A stretch of 64,000 bases of DNA, taken from the NCBI RefSeq assembly GCF_030269665.1, contig NZ_BSTS01000007.1, positions 124,001 through 188,000 of the forward strand, in the 5' to 3' direction. The stretch comes from Actinomycetospora sp. NBRC 106375 (GTDB taxonomy: Bacteria > Actinomycetota > Actinomycetes > Mycobacteriales > Pseudonocardiaceae). The notes beneath the pieces are model-generated. The model was not told the origin of the DNA. It searched no databases and saw nothing but the letters and a program-made list of their open reading frames with translations. The position numbers were made by a program, and so were the translations under genes. Numbering within the stretch: position 1 is the first letter of the stretch; the number at the start of each line of letters is the position of its first letter. This document shows positions 16,349 to 25,800 of this stretch, piece after piece.

Positions 16349-16852
16349 ATGACCAGCGCTCAGCGTCCGAGCAGCACCCCCGACAGCCCGACCCCCACCG
16401 CGACCTCCGTCGGTGGCGCCGCGGGCGACCCGACCACGGTCGAGGGCACCACTGAGGTCCTCCCCTCGGTGGTGCAGAAGGTGACCGCCTTCGCGGCGCG
16501 CGAGATCCCCGGGGTCGCGGCCCTCGGCGGCAGCGCCTCGCGCGCCGTCGGCGCCGTGCGCCAGACCCTGACGGGCAACACCGAGAACACAGCGGGCGTC
16601 CGCGTCGAGCTCGAGGAGCAGACCGCCCGCATCGGCGTCGACGTCGCCATCGAGTACGGCGTCGGCGCCCGCGAGCTGGTCCGCGCCCTGCGCCGCCACA
16701 TCCCGCGCGCGGTGGAGGAGATCGCCGGCGTCACGGTCGTCGAGCTCAACGTCGTCATCACCGACGTGCAGCTCCCCGGCGGCGAGGACGCCGACGCCGG
16801 CGCCACCCCGCCCCCGCCCCCGCCTCCGCCCCGGCCGGGCGCGACCCTCTGA
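16349..16852 (+). CDS. Asp23/Gls24 family envelope-stress protein
   Basis: A 167-residue protein with an Asp23/Gls24 domain at about residues 38-145 (VLPSVVQKVTAFAAREIPGV, then VRVELEEQTARIGVDVAIEY and RAVEEIAGVTVVELNVVITD) between low-complexity ends, the last with a run of prolines. Members are alkaline-shock or envelope-stress proteins of unclear biochemistry. It is co-directional with the gvp genes, 51 nt after gvpK, and convergent with rmlC 12 nt away. Whether it belongs to the gas-vesicle unit is unknown. Confidence 0.85.
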   Translation: MTSAQRPSSTPDSPTPTATSVGGAAGDPTTVEGTTEVLPSVVQKVTAFAAREIPGVAALGGSASRAVGAVRQTLTGNTENTAGVRVELEEQTARIGVDVAIEYGVGARELVRALRRHIPRAVEEIAGVTVVELNVVITDVQLPGGEDADAGATPPPPPPPPRPGATL

Positions 16853-16864
16853 GGTCGGGCCGAC

Positions 16865-17473
16865 TCACTCGGCGAGTGCGTCGAGGCGGGTCCGGCAGGC
16901 GGCCATGGTCGGTAGAGCTCCGGCAGCCCTGGCGTCGGCGAGGGACGGCGCCTCGCGGTCCTTCGCAGACACGATCAGGTCGGCGGCTGCGACGAACCTG
17001 TCCCACGGCAGCCCGAGCGCCGGGTCGAGGGCGTTGACTCCGTGCTCGGCGCTCGGGTTGTAGGGGGTCGAGCACAGGTAGCTGGCCACGGTGTCCTCCT
17101 CGAGGGCGAGGAAGGCATGACCGAGGCCTTCGGACACGTAGACCGCGGACATGGTGCCGGGATCCAGGCGCACCGCGTCCCACCGTCCGAAGGTGTCCGA
17201 GCCGAGGCGGATGTCGACGACGACGTCGAGCAGGGAACCGGCGACGCACTGGACGTACTTGGCCTGGCCGGGTGGGACGTCGGCGTAGTGCACGCCCCGC
17301 AGCACGCCGCGACGGGAGACGCTGGTGTTGGCCTGCGCCAGCGGGAACGTGTGGCCTACCACCGCGCGGAACTCGCGTGCCTGGAAGGGAGCCGCGAAGG
17401 CGCCGCGGTCGTCCGGGAAGACCGGCGGCGTGAAGCGCCACGCACCCGGAACGGCTAGCTGCTCGATGTCCAC
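16865..17473 (-). CDS. rfbC: dTDP-4-dehydrorhamnose 3,5-epimerase
   Basis: A 202-residue RmlC cupin enzyme that epimerises dTDP-4-keto-6-deoxyglucose in dTDP-L-rhamnose synthesis. It has VFPDDRGAFAAPF, the catalytic His in LRGVHYADVPPGQAKYVQC, GSLLDVVVDIR with the conserved Asp, and Tyr in VYVSEGLGHAFLALEE. It is divergent from rmlB and rmlA across a 62-bp gap. In this type of organism dTDP-rhamnose is needed for the linker between peptidoglycan and arabinogalactan. No rmlD is visible in the window. Confidence 0.93.
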   Translation of the reverse strand: MDIEQLAVPGAWRFTPPVFPDDRGAFAAPFQAREFRAVVGHTFPLAQANTSVSRRGVLRGVHYADVPPGQAKYVQCVAGSLLDVVVDIRLGSDTFGRWDAVRLDPGTMSAVYVSEGLGHAFLALEEDTVASYLCSTPYNPSAEHGVNALDPALGLPWDRFVAAADLIVSAKDREAPSLADARAAGALPTMAACRTRLDALAE

Positions 17474-17535
17474 CGGCGGGCAGCCTAGGCGCGCGCCCGT
17501 GGCAGGATCGCCGGGACGTCTCTCCGAGGGGAACG

Positions 17536-18561
17536 ATGGCTTCGGTTCTGGTGACCGGTGCGGCGGGGTTCATCGGGTCGAACTTCGTGCGGTACTGGCG
17601 GGCGGCGCACCCGGGTGACCGTGTGGTGGCGCTGGATGCGCTGACCTATGCCGGGGTGCGGGGCAACGTCGAGGGTCTCGACGGGGTGGAGTTCGTCCAC
17701 GGCTCGATCGCGAACACCGAGCTGGTGGAGCACCTGCTGCGGACCTGCGCGGTGGACGTGGTGGTGAACTTCGCCGCGGAGTCGCACAACAGCCTGGCGA
17801 TCCTGCGGCCCGGGGAGTTCTTCGCGACCAACGTGATGGGCACCCAGGGGCTGTTGGAGGCGGTGCGCCGGGTCGGGGTGGGGCGGTTCCACCACATCTC
17901 GACCTGCGAGGTCTACGGCGACCTGCCCCTGGACGTGGACGGTCCCGGCACGGCGTTCACCGAGGACTCCCCGTATCGGCCGCGGACCCCGTACAACGCG
18001 GCGAAGGCCGGCGGCGATCACGTGGTGCGCGCCTACGGGCTGACCTACGACGTGCCGGTGACGATCACCAACTGCAGCAACAACTACGGGCCCTTCCAGT
18101 TCCCGGAGAAGGTGATCCCGCTGTTCACGACCCGGGCGCTGGCCGGGGAGGCGTTGCCGCTGTACGCGTCGACGAAGAACCGCCGGGAGTGGCTGCACGT
18201 CGACGACCACGCCCGCGCGATCGACGCGGTGATCGGTCACGGGCGGGTGGGGGAGACCTACAACGTGGGGTCCGGGCACGAGGTCGACATCGAGGGCATC
18301 GCCGACACGATCCTGGGGGCGCTCGGGCTGGGCCCGGAGTACAAGACGATCGTGCCCGACCGGCCCAGCCACGACCGGCGCTACCTGCTCGACTCCTCGA
18401 AGCTGCGCGCCGAGCTGGGCTGGGCCCCGCAGGTGGGCTGGGACGAGGGCATCGCGGCCACGGTGGACTGGTACCGCGCGAACGAGGCCTGGTGGCGCCC
18501 CCTGATCGGCCGTTCCCCGGTGGTCGAGGGCGCCGACGCGAACTGGAGCCAGAGCCGGTGA
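17536..18561 (+). CDS. rfbB: dTDP-glucose 4,6-dehydratase
   Basis: A 341-residue extended SDR enzyme that converts dTDP-glucose to dTDP-4-keto-6-deoxyglucose. The Rossmann motif GAAGFIGS lies near residue 8; the catalytic pair is Tyr153/Lys157 in PYNAAKAGGD; TNCSNNYGPFQFPEKVIP and the REWLHVDDH substrate region are present. Start ATG 17536 has GAGGGG upstream. The stop overlaps the rmlA start by GTGA, so the two are coupled. The RPGEFFATN stretch and the rest match RmlB rather than other epimerases. Confidence 0.95.
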   Translation: MASVLVTGAAGFIGSNFVRYWRAAHPGDRVVALDALTYAGVRGNVEGLDGVEFVHGSIANTELVEHLLRTCAVDVVVNFAAESHNSLAILRPGEFFATNVMGTQGLLEAVRRVGVGRFHHISTCEVYGDLPLDVDGPGTAFTEDSPYRPRTPYNAAKAGGDHVVRAYGLTYDVPVTITNCSNNYGPFQFPEKVIPLFTTRALAGEALPLYASTKNRREWLHVDDHARAIDAVIGHGRVGETYNVGSGHEVDIEGIADTILGALGLGPEYKTIVPDRPSHDRRYLLDSSKLRAELGWAPQVGWDEGIAATVDWYRANEAWWRPLIGRSPVVEGADANWSQSR

Positions 18562-19451
18562 AGGGGATCGTGCTCGCCGGTGGGTCGGGGACGCGGCTGC
18601 ACCCGGTGACGCGGGCGGTGTCCAAGCAGCTGCTGCCGGTCTACGACAAGCCGATGATCTACTACCCGATCTCGGTGCTCATGCTGGCCGGGATCACCGA
18701 CATCCTGGTCATCTCCACCCCGGTCGACCTGCCGGCGTTCCAGCGGCTGCTCGGCGACGGCAGCGAGCTGGGGGTGCGGTTCTCCTATGCCGAACAGCAG
18801 GCGCCGAACGGGCTGGCCGAGGCGTTCCTCATCGGCGCCGAGCACGTCGGTGACGACACCGCCGCGCTGGTGCTGGGCGACAACATCTTCCACGGCCAGA
18901 ACTTCTCCACGATCCTCGCCCACGAGCGGGCGCGGCTGGAGGCGGAGAAGGGCTGCGTGCTGTTCGGTTACCCGGTGCGTGACCCCGGCCGCTACGGGGT
19001 CGGGGAGGCCGACGAGGCGGGCCGGCTGCTCTCGATCGAGGAGAAACCCGAGAGACCCAGGAGCAATCGGGCGATCACCGGGCTGTACTTCTACGACAAC
19101 GACGTGCTCGACATCGCCCGCGGCCTGACCCCGTCGGCGCGGGGCGAGCTCGAGATCACCGACGTCAACCGGGCCTACGTGGCCCGAGGCAACGCCCGGT
19201 TGCTCGACCTCGGGCGCGGGTTCGCCTGGCTCGACACCGGCACCCACGAATCACTGATCGAGGCCAGCCAGTACGTGCAGGTCCTGGAGCACCGCCAGGG
19301 CGTGCGGTTCGCGTGTCTCGAGGAGATCGCCCTGGTCAAGGGCTGGATCAGCCCGGAGCAGGCACTGGCGCTCGGCGAACGCCAGGCCAGCTCCGGCTAC
19401 GGCGCCTACGTCGTCGACGTCGCGACCCGGGCGCTGTCGACCAGCAGTTAG
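18558..19451 (+). CDS. rfbA: Glucose-1-phosphate thymidylyltransferase
   Basis: A 297-residue RmlA that makes dTDP-glucose from glucose-1-phosphate and dTTP, the first step of dTDP-rhamnose synthesis. It has IVLAGGSGTRLHPVT at the nucleotide site, PMIYYPISVLMLAGI, LVLGDNIFHG and IEEKPERP with the conserved Lys. GTG 18558 overlaps the end of rmlB. The stop overlaps the stop of the convergent DUF2267 gene. Length is normal for the family. Confidence 0.96.
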   Translation: MKGIVLAGGSGTRLHPVTRAVSKQLLPVYDKPMIYYPISVLMLAGITDILVISTPVDLPAFQRLLGDGSELGVRFSYAEQQAPNGLAEAFLIGAEHVGDDTAALVLGDNIFHGQNFSTILAHERARLEAEKGCVLFGYPVRDPGRYGVGEADEAGRLLSIEEKPERPRSNRAITGLYFYDNDVLDIARGLTPSARGELEITDVNRAYVARGNARLLDLGRGFAWLDTGTHESLIEASQYVQVLEHRQGVRFACLEEIALVKGWISPEQALALGERQASSGYGAYVVDVATRALSTSS

Positions 19452-19843
19452 TGCTTCTCGACCGGCTCGGTGCCGAGGAAGTCCTGGAAGTCCTTCGGGA
19501 GCTGGCTGGTGAAGTTCTGCCACTCGCCGTCGGTCAGCGCGGTCTCCAGGCCCTTCGCGATGGCGCGGGCGTGCTGGCGGGCCTGGGCGACGGTGACGCC
19601 GTCACCCTCCTGGTCGGCGATGCGCTGGTAGAAGGTGTCGACGTCGAAGCGCTCGCCCGCGCCCTCGTCCGGCAGGGCCTCCTTCAGCCCGGCGGGGAGC
19701 TGGGAGGCCAGGTCCTTGGCCTCGCCGCCCTCGAGCCGCTGCCCGAGGACGGTGAGCGTGGCGCGGACGGCGCGCTCGGCGCTCTGGTTGTCGGGGAGAT
19801 CGAGGCTCTCCTTGACCGCACTGACGAATTCCTGCTGCTGCAT
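19448..19843 (-). CDS. DUF2267 family protein
   Basis: A 131-residue soluble acidic protein with the DUF2267 pattern: FVSAVKESLDLPDNQSAERA, VLGQRLEGGEAKDLASQLP, then a second half resembling a repeat of the first (QHARAIAKGLETALTDGEWQ, SQLPKDFQDFLG). The family is widespread in actinobacteria and has no known reaction. ATG 19843 has a purine-rich GAGAGGAGA on the minus strand just upstream. It is convergent with rmlA. Confidence 0.85.
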   Translation of the reverse strand: MQQQEFVSAVKESLDLPDNQSAERAVRATLTVLGQRLEGGEAKDLASQLPAGLKEALPDEGAGERFDVDTFYQRIADQEGDGVTVAQARQHARAIAKGLETALTDGEWQNFTSQLPKDFQDFLGTEPVEKH

Positions 19844-19940
19844 CGTTCTCCTCTCGCGTGTTCACGGGTCCGTGACGCGCGCGGGTGCCCGACAGCCCCG
19901 GACGTTCACACGTGGGGGCGTGCGGGAGAGGACGTGCAGC

Positions 19941-20093
19941 TCAGACGAGGGCCTGGAAGAAGTCGATGATCGACTCGGCGAAGCTCGCCAGGATCGCGAG
20001 GATGCTGGTCACCGTCGCCGCGGCCGTGGCCGGGGAGTCGATGATCCAGAACAGCACAAGGGCCAGGACGATCAGCCCTACCACCCGTTGCAT
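19941..20093 (-). CDS. Small hydrophobic membrane protein
   Basis: A 50-residue protein with two hydrophobic segments (VVGLIVLALVLFWIID and VTSILAILASFAESIIDFF) and almost no loops, typical of small actinobacterial membrane peptides. I used ATG 20093. It lies between the DUF2267 gene and the next small minus-strand gene. No function can be assigned. The codon pattern and hydrophobic design support it as real, with moderate confidence. Confidence 0.5.
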   Translation of the reverse strand: MQRVVGLIVLALVLFWIIDSPATAAATVTSILAILASFAESIIDFFQALV

Positions 20094-20203
20094 GCTCCGT
20101 ACCGTAACCGCCACCGTCGTGTCCGTCACGCGCGGTGCGGCGAGCGGTGCTCTCGTTGACCACAAAGGATGATCAGGATGCGCCGGGCGGCGCAGGTTCC
20201 GGG

Positions 20204-20452
20204 TCAGGCGTCGTCGATCCGGGCCGACAGCCCCCGGTTCAGTTCGGACACCTCGAGCGTGCGTGGCCCCTCCGAGAACGTCGCCGAGGCGATGACGCCG
20301 TAATTGACGAGCACCGCCTGGCTGTCGGCGAACGCGTAGCGGTGGACCTCGCCGTCCCGGATCAGTTCCTGGAAGCGGGTGACGACCCTCTCGAGGTCCT
20401 CCTCGAATTTCAGTGTCAGCGGAATCTGGGGCAGCGACACGTAGACCGTCAT
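20204..20452 (-). CDS. Small hypothetical protein
   Basis: An 82-residue soluble protein (TVYVSLPQIPLTLKFEEDLE, VHRYAFADSQAVLVNYGVIA) with no membrane segment. It starts at ATG 20452 with a strong GGAGGAG 4 nt upstream on the minus strand, which supports it as real. A GCGCC/GGCGC hairpin lies just past its stop at about 20178-20191. I do not recognise the family. Confidence 0.6.
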   Translation of the reverse strand: MTVYVSLPQIPLTLKFEEDLERVVTRFQELIRDGEVHRYAFADSQAVLVNYGVIASATFSEGPRTLEVSELNRGLSARIDDA

Positions 20453-20605
20453 GGTTCTCCTCCACCTCGTTCCGTCCGGCGGCGGGGACATTGCGCCGGG
20501 CGCCGGTGCGAAATTGCTCCGGTTGCCACGCATGCGAACCACGGCGGCCACCGATCCTAGATCGCGGAGCCTGCACCGCAGGGTCCCGATGGAGAGGCGG
20601 GTGCC

Positions 20606-20866
20606 ATGGAGATCGACGGCGTGGAGGTCTTCGAGCAGTCGGAGGACTACGGCTATTCGTGGCACTGGGACGACCCGCGCGGATTCCAGTCGGAGATTCT
20701 CTGGCAGCGCGAGGTGGGATATCTCGTCCTCGGCACCCGGCAATTGCCGGGTGGATGGACCCACAACCGCCTCGACCCCAACGCGTGGGGCAGTGCCCGC
20801 ACCGTCTACGACGCCCGCCAGGTCGTCGAGACCTACGTGACGCAGGCGGCCGCGAAGCCGGGCTGA
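20606..20866 (+). CDS. Small hypothetical protein
   Basis: An 86-residue Trp/Tyr-rich soluble protein (GYSWHWDDPRGFQSEILW, VGYLVLGTRQLPGGWTHNR). It starts at ATG 20606, preceded by GGAGAGG. The composition is less GC-biased at the amino-acid level than in shadow frames, and the start has a ribosome site, so I take it as a gene. No known domain. It is divergent from the minus-strand small gene at 20452, and the gap may hold promoters for both. Confidence 0.55.
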   Translation: MEIDGVEVFEQSEDYGYSWHWDDPRGFQSEILWQREVGYLVLGTRQLPGGWTHNRLDPNAWGSARTVYDARQVVETYVTQAAAKPG

Positions 20867-20943
20867 CACCGGGGCGGCCGTGCAGGGCCTGGGGAAAGAT
20901 CGGGTACCCGGGTCCTCACCGCCGCACGTCCCCGGGAGGCCCG

Positions 20944-22896
20944 ATGTCGCACGGTGTTGCTCAGCAGCTGATCGCGTCCCACCTGGTCGAGGGCGAGATG
21001 ACCCCCGGCGAGGAGATCGCCCTGCGGATCGACCAGACGCTCACGCAGGACGCCACCGGCACGCTCGTCATGCAGGAGCTGGAGTCGCTCGGCCTCGACC
21101 GGGTGCGCACCGAGGTGTCGGTGCAGTACGTCGACCACAACCTGCTGCAGGCCGACGAGAAGAACGCCGAGGACCACGCCTACCTGCGCTCGGCGAGCCG
21201 GCGGTTCGGGCTCTGGTACTCCCAGCCGGGCAACGGTGTCTCGCACCCCACCCACATGCAGCGCTTCGGTGCGCCGGGCAAGACGATGATCGGGTCGGAC
21301 TCCCACACGCCGGCGTGCGGTTCCCTGGGCATGCTCGCGATCGGGGTGGGCGGCCTCGAGGTCGCGCTCGCGATCACCGGGAAGCCGCTCTCGATCCGGA
21401 TGCCGGAGATCTGGGGGATCGAGCTGACCGGCGAGCTCCCGCCCTGGTGCTCGGCCAAGGACGTCATCCTCGAGATGCTGCGCCGCCACGGCACGAAGGG
21501 CGGGACCAACCGCATCCTCGAGTACCACGGGCCCGGGCTCGCGGGGCTCAGCGCGATGGACCGCCACGTCATCACCAACATGGGTGCCGAGCTCGGCGCG
21601 ACGACGAGCGTCTTCCCCGCCGACGACGCGGTGCGTCGCTTCCTCGCTGGCGAGGGCCGTGAGGACGACTTCACCGAGCTGCTCGCCGAGGAGGGGACCG
21701 CCTACGACGTCACCGAGCACATCGAGCTCTCGGAGCTCGAGCCCCTGATCGCGCAGCCGTCGTCGCCCGGCGACGTCGTGCCGGTCCGCGAGGTCGTCGG
21801 CACGCCGGTGGGGCAGGTGGTCATCGGCTCCTCGGCGAACCCGGGGCTGCGCGACTTCGCGATCGCCGCGCGGATCGTCGACGGCCGTCAGACGCACACC
21901 GGCGTCAGCTTCGACGTCAACCCGACCTCGCGCCCGATCCTCGTGGACCTCACGCGCTGGGGCGGTACGACCTCGCTCGTCGCCGCCGGCGCGCGCATCC
22001 ACCAGTCCGGCTGCATGGGCTGCATCGGCATGGGGCAGGCGCCGGCCCCGGGCACGAACTCGCTGCGGACGTTCCCCCGCAACTTCCCCGGCCGCTCCGG
22101 CGGCGGCGTCGACGACCGGGTCTGGCTGTGCTCGCCCGAGACGGCGGCCGCCAGTGCGCTGCGCGGGGAGATCACCGACCCGCGGGCGCTCGCCGACGAG
22201 CTCGGCCTCGCGTGGGACGGGCTGGACCTGCCCGAACCGACGGTCATCCCGGGGATGCTCGAGGAGCCGCCGCCCGCGGAGGAGGCGCGGGAGGTGGAGC
22301 TGGTCAAGGGCCCGAACATCTCCGGGCTGCCGGAGTTCGACCCGTTCCCGGACTCCCTCGAGGTGCCGGTGCTGCTCGCGGTCGGCGACGACATCTCCAC
22401 CGACGACATCTCGCCGGCCGGGGCGGAGGCGCTGCCCTACCGGTCGAACATCCCCGCGCTTGCGCGCTTCGCCTTCATCCGCATCGACCCGGACTACCCG
22501 GCGAACGCGGAGGAGATCAAGGACAGCACCGGTCACGCCATCGTCGGCGGCGCGAACTACGGCCAGGGCTCGTCGCGCGAGCACGCGGCGATCTGCCCGC
22601 GCTACCTCGGGCTACGTGTCGTGGTGGCCGAGTCCTTCGCCCGCATCCACTGGCAGAACCTGGCCAACTTCGGGATCCTCGCCCTCGAGTTCGCCTCCGA
22701 CGGCGATCGCGAGGGCATCGAGCAGGGCGCCACGCTGTCGTTCGAGAACCTCCACGAGCAGCTGCAGCAGGGACACGAGGTCACCGGCCACGTCGACGGC
22801 AAGGAGATGACGTTCCGTCACCAGCTCTCCGAGCGCCAGGTCCGGATGGTCCTCGACGGCGGGCTCATCCGTCAGCTGGCGGAGCAGGACGGCTGA
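20944..22896 (+). CDS. Aconitate hydratase, short Aquifex-type
   Basis: A 650-residue aconitase-superfamily enzyme interconverting citrate and isocitrate. The 4Fe-4S cysteines appear in GSDSHTPACGSLGML and SGCMGCIGMGQ. Substrate-binding regions include VIGSSANPGLRDF and the swivelling-domain motif GGANYGQGSSREHAA. About 650 residues is shorter than the usual ~900-residue AcnA and fits the putative Aquifex-type aconitase subfamily. ATG 20944 has GGGAGG 5 nt upstream. It overlaps the stop of the convergent arabinosyltransferase gene by 32 bp. Confidence 0.88.
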   Translation: MSHGVAQQLIASHLVEGEMTPGEEIALRIDQTLTQDATGTLVMQELESLGLDRVRTEVSVQYVDHNLLQADEKNAEDHAYLRSASRRFGLWYSQPGNGVSHPTHMQRFGAPGKTMIGSDSHTPACGSLGMLAIGVGGLEVALAITGKPLSIRMPEIWGIELTGELPPWCSAKDVILEMLRRHGTKGGTNRILEYHGPGLAGLSAMDRHVITNMGAELGATTSVFPADDAVRRFLAGEGREDDFTELLAEEGTAYDVTEHIELSELEPLIAQPSSPGDVVPVREVVGTPVGQVVIGSSANPGLRDFAIAARIVDGRQTHTGVSFDVNPTSRPILVDLTRWGGTTSLVAAGARIHQSGCMGCIGMGQAPAPGTNSLRTFPRNFPGRSGGGVDDRVWLCSPETAAASALRGEITDPRALADELGLAWDGLDLPEPTVIPGMLEEPPPAEEAREVELVKGPNISGLPEFDPFPDSLEVPVLLAVGDDISTDDISPAGAEALPYRSNIPALARFAFIRIDPDYPANAEEIKDSTGHAIVGGANYGQGSSREHAAICPRYLGLRVVVAESFARIHWQNLANFGILALEFASDGDREGIEQGATLSFENLHEQLQQGHEVTGHVDGKEMTFRHQLSERQVRMVLDGGLIRQLAEQDG

Positions 22897-25800
22897 GCGT
22901 CGGCTCGAGGTCCAGGCCCTCGTCGGGCAGGCCGGACACCACCTGCCGCTCCCGGACGAGCGAGTACCCGTTACTCCGGTAGGGCGGGCGCAGGTCGAAG
23001 ACGTAGACGTCGTCGACGGTCTCCCCGACGTCGCGGACGCGGGTGATGAGCGCGGTCGCGCCGCCGACCTCGCGGTCAGCGTGACCCAGAAGCCCGCCAC
23101 GGGTGGGGTCGAACGTCCAGTCCTGGAGCGCCTGCTCGGGGGTCGAGCCGAAGCCGATCGCCCCGACGGCCGGTTCGGTGATCCCGGCCTGCTGGCGGGG
23201 CTGGCGCAGGCACGGGAAGAGCGTGCGGATCGCCCACGACACGCCCACGGGGGCGGTGGCGGGGAAGAACTGCGGCAGCGGCACCCACGAGCGGGCGACC
23301 GGCGCCGAGAACGCCAGCCATCCCCCCGTGGTGGTGCTCGAGTCCTGGGCGACTAGCCGGACGGCGTCCGCCCCGGGCGGGGCGGCGGCCCCGTCGAGCA
23401 GCGGCACGTCGCGCCATGCGAGCGACTCGGGCTCCCCGTCCCCGACCGGTGCCCCGGCGACGGGGGTGACGCCGTCGGGCACGAGCCGCCCGTACTCCAC
23501 TCGCAGGGAGACGTCGCCGGTCGTGCGGCCGGACACGGAGACGGCGAGGCCCGTGCCCGCCGGATCCGGCGGGAGTCGCGACCACGGAGTGGTGAACGTC
23601 CCCGTGCGTGCGTCGGCGTTGGCGCCGGGCTCGGGCACCAGGAAGCTTCCCCAGACCGGGACACCGGCGGGGATGTCCGGCGGTGGCGGGCTGGCGGAGA
23701 AGAACGCGCCGGGCAGGAAGGGTTCGGTGCGCAGCTCGGGTAGCGGGGCATCGGCGGCGTCGAGGGGGAGCGGCGCGGGCTCGGGCGGTCCGGCGGGCGA
23801 CAGCCCGCGGGGACTCGCGGGGTCCAGGACGTCGATCTGCCCGGCCAGCCCGCAGCGGGTAGCGGCGGGGTCGGCGAGGGCGTCGACCTGCGGGGACCAG
23901 CTGGTCGCGGTCCGGTCGGCGGCGCGGACGAAGTCGCCGACCGTCCACACCGTCGTCGCCGTGAGGAGCACCAGGACGAGCACGGGCACCGAGAACCCGA
24001 GGGCCAGGCGCTGGAGTTCGGGGGCCCGCCGCCGGGCGACGAGCAGCGCGGCCACGGACGCCACGGCCAGACCGAGCGCCCACCACAGCGGCTGGTCGAA
24101 ATCGATCCCCCGGACCGAGGGGTAGTCACCGAACGCCGGCCGCCCGAGACCCCAGTCGTAGGGCCACATCGCCCGACCGTGACCGGCGAGGGCGGCGACG
24201 AGGACGGTCGCCAGGGCGGCCGCCACCAGCGCGGGCTGGGACACCCGCCGTCCGCGGTCCAGGGCCGCGAGCAGTCGTGGGCCGGCCGCCAGGACGAGTG
24301 CGATCAGGATCGCGCCGAGGCCCGCGAAGGCGCCGAGGTGGTGGGTCGGCTTACTGGGGGTGGGCAGCAGCAGGACAAACGCCAGCAGCGTGCTCCACCC
24401 GGCGAGCAGGAGGCGTGCGGGAACGACGAGGTCGCGGGCGCGGGCGGCGACGACGAGCACGAGGAACCAGACCAGCGCCAGCAGGCAGACCAGCACGGCG
24501 GTCCGCCGGGCGTAGGAGCCGTGGTGCGAGGTGGTGTCGAGGAGTGCGGTGTAGCGCAGGACCTCCTGATACCAGGTCTGCGCACGCTGGACGGGGGCGA
24601 AGATGTCCCGGGCCCGGGCGAAGTCGCGGTACGCGCCGTCGGCGAAGCCGAGCAGGCTCCCCACGGCGAGCGGGGCCAGGACGACGGTCCAGCACCCCGC
24701 AACCGCCCACCAGCCGCGCACGCGTTCGCGCACGAGACGCCAGGTCGCGGGCGCCGCGGCGACGAGCGGGGCGAGCGCGATGAACCCGGTGGGTGCGGCC
24801 ATCAGCCCGGCCGAGGAGAGCCCGACCCCGAGACCGAGCAGCGGCAGACGACGGCGCTCCAGTCCCTCGGCGACGGCGACGAGTGCGGCGACCGTGAAGA
24901 AGCCGACGACCGGTTCCGGTCGCACGCCCATGTCGTAGGCCGTGAACCACGCGAGGAACGCCGCGGCGAGGGCCGCACGCGCGCCCGTGTCCGCCAGACG
25001 ACCGGAGCCACCGATCGGGGTCCGCGCCACGAACGCCCGCGCGAGGAACCACGTGCCGAGACCCAGCACCAGGGCCGGGCCACCCAGAACCACGCGCGCG
25101 GTGCCGAAGGTGGTCTGCCACCAGGACAGGACGTAGTAGGGCCAGGAGAAGGGCGTGAAGCCCTGGTCGTAGAGCTGGTAGTAGTTCGTGACGTACCCGG
25201 AGAACGGCACGTTGGCCGCCATCGCGCTGTAGTACCCGTCGTCGTCGGTGATGGGCGCGAGGAACAGCCACGCGACCAGGACCGCCGGCACCACGGCGTC
25301 CACGACACGAGGGCGCAGCGTTCGCAGCCGCGTCCCCGCCCGCACGAACCGGCGGCGCGCCCACTGTAGGAGCCGCTGTTGTCCGCGGGTGCCCCACTCG
25401 GGGGCGGCGCGTCCGACCGGGATCGCCAGGGCCCCGACGGCAAGCGCGATGACGATGACGGCGATGAGCACCGACTTGACGGGTGTCGGGGTGTGGTCGA
25501 AGGAGTTGTCGAGGCTCATGCGCACCGACAGGTCGTCGGACGTCGGGGCCGGCAGCGACGGCACCGATGACCGCAGGGCGTCGACCTCGGGCAGGGGCGT
25601 GATCGGGGCGACCTCGGGCCGGGAGTCGGGGAGGATCTCGGAGCGGTCGCCGTCGGTCGGGAGGTCAGGGGTGGGCAGGGTGGTCGGCGTCGTGGTCACT
25701 ACCGCGCCGTCGAGCACCACCCGCATCCCTGCGGGGTCGCCGGTGACGAGGAAGCGGCAGTCGCCCGTCGGCAGGGGACCGGCGAACAGCTGGGCTCCGC

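Noticed and set aside
20833-22584. Long minus-strand open frame opposite the aconitase
   Set aside because: Antisense shadow; the plus strand has the aconitase cysteine and substrate motifs and a good ribosome site.
24179-25369. Long plus-strand frame inside the first emb gene
   Set aside because: Composition is Gly/Arg/Gln/Asp-rich without any fold; the minus strand encodes the membrane helices and the catalytic DDDGYY.
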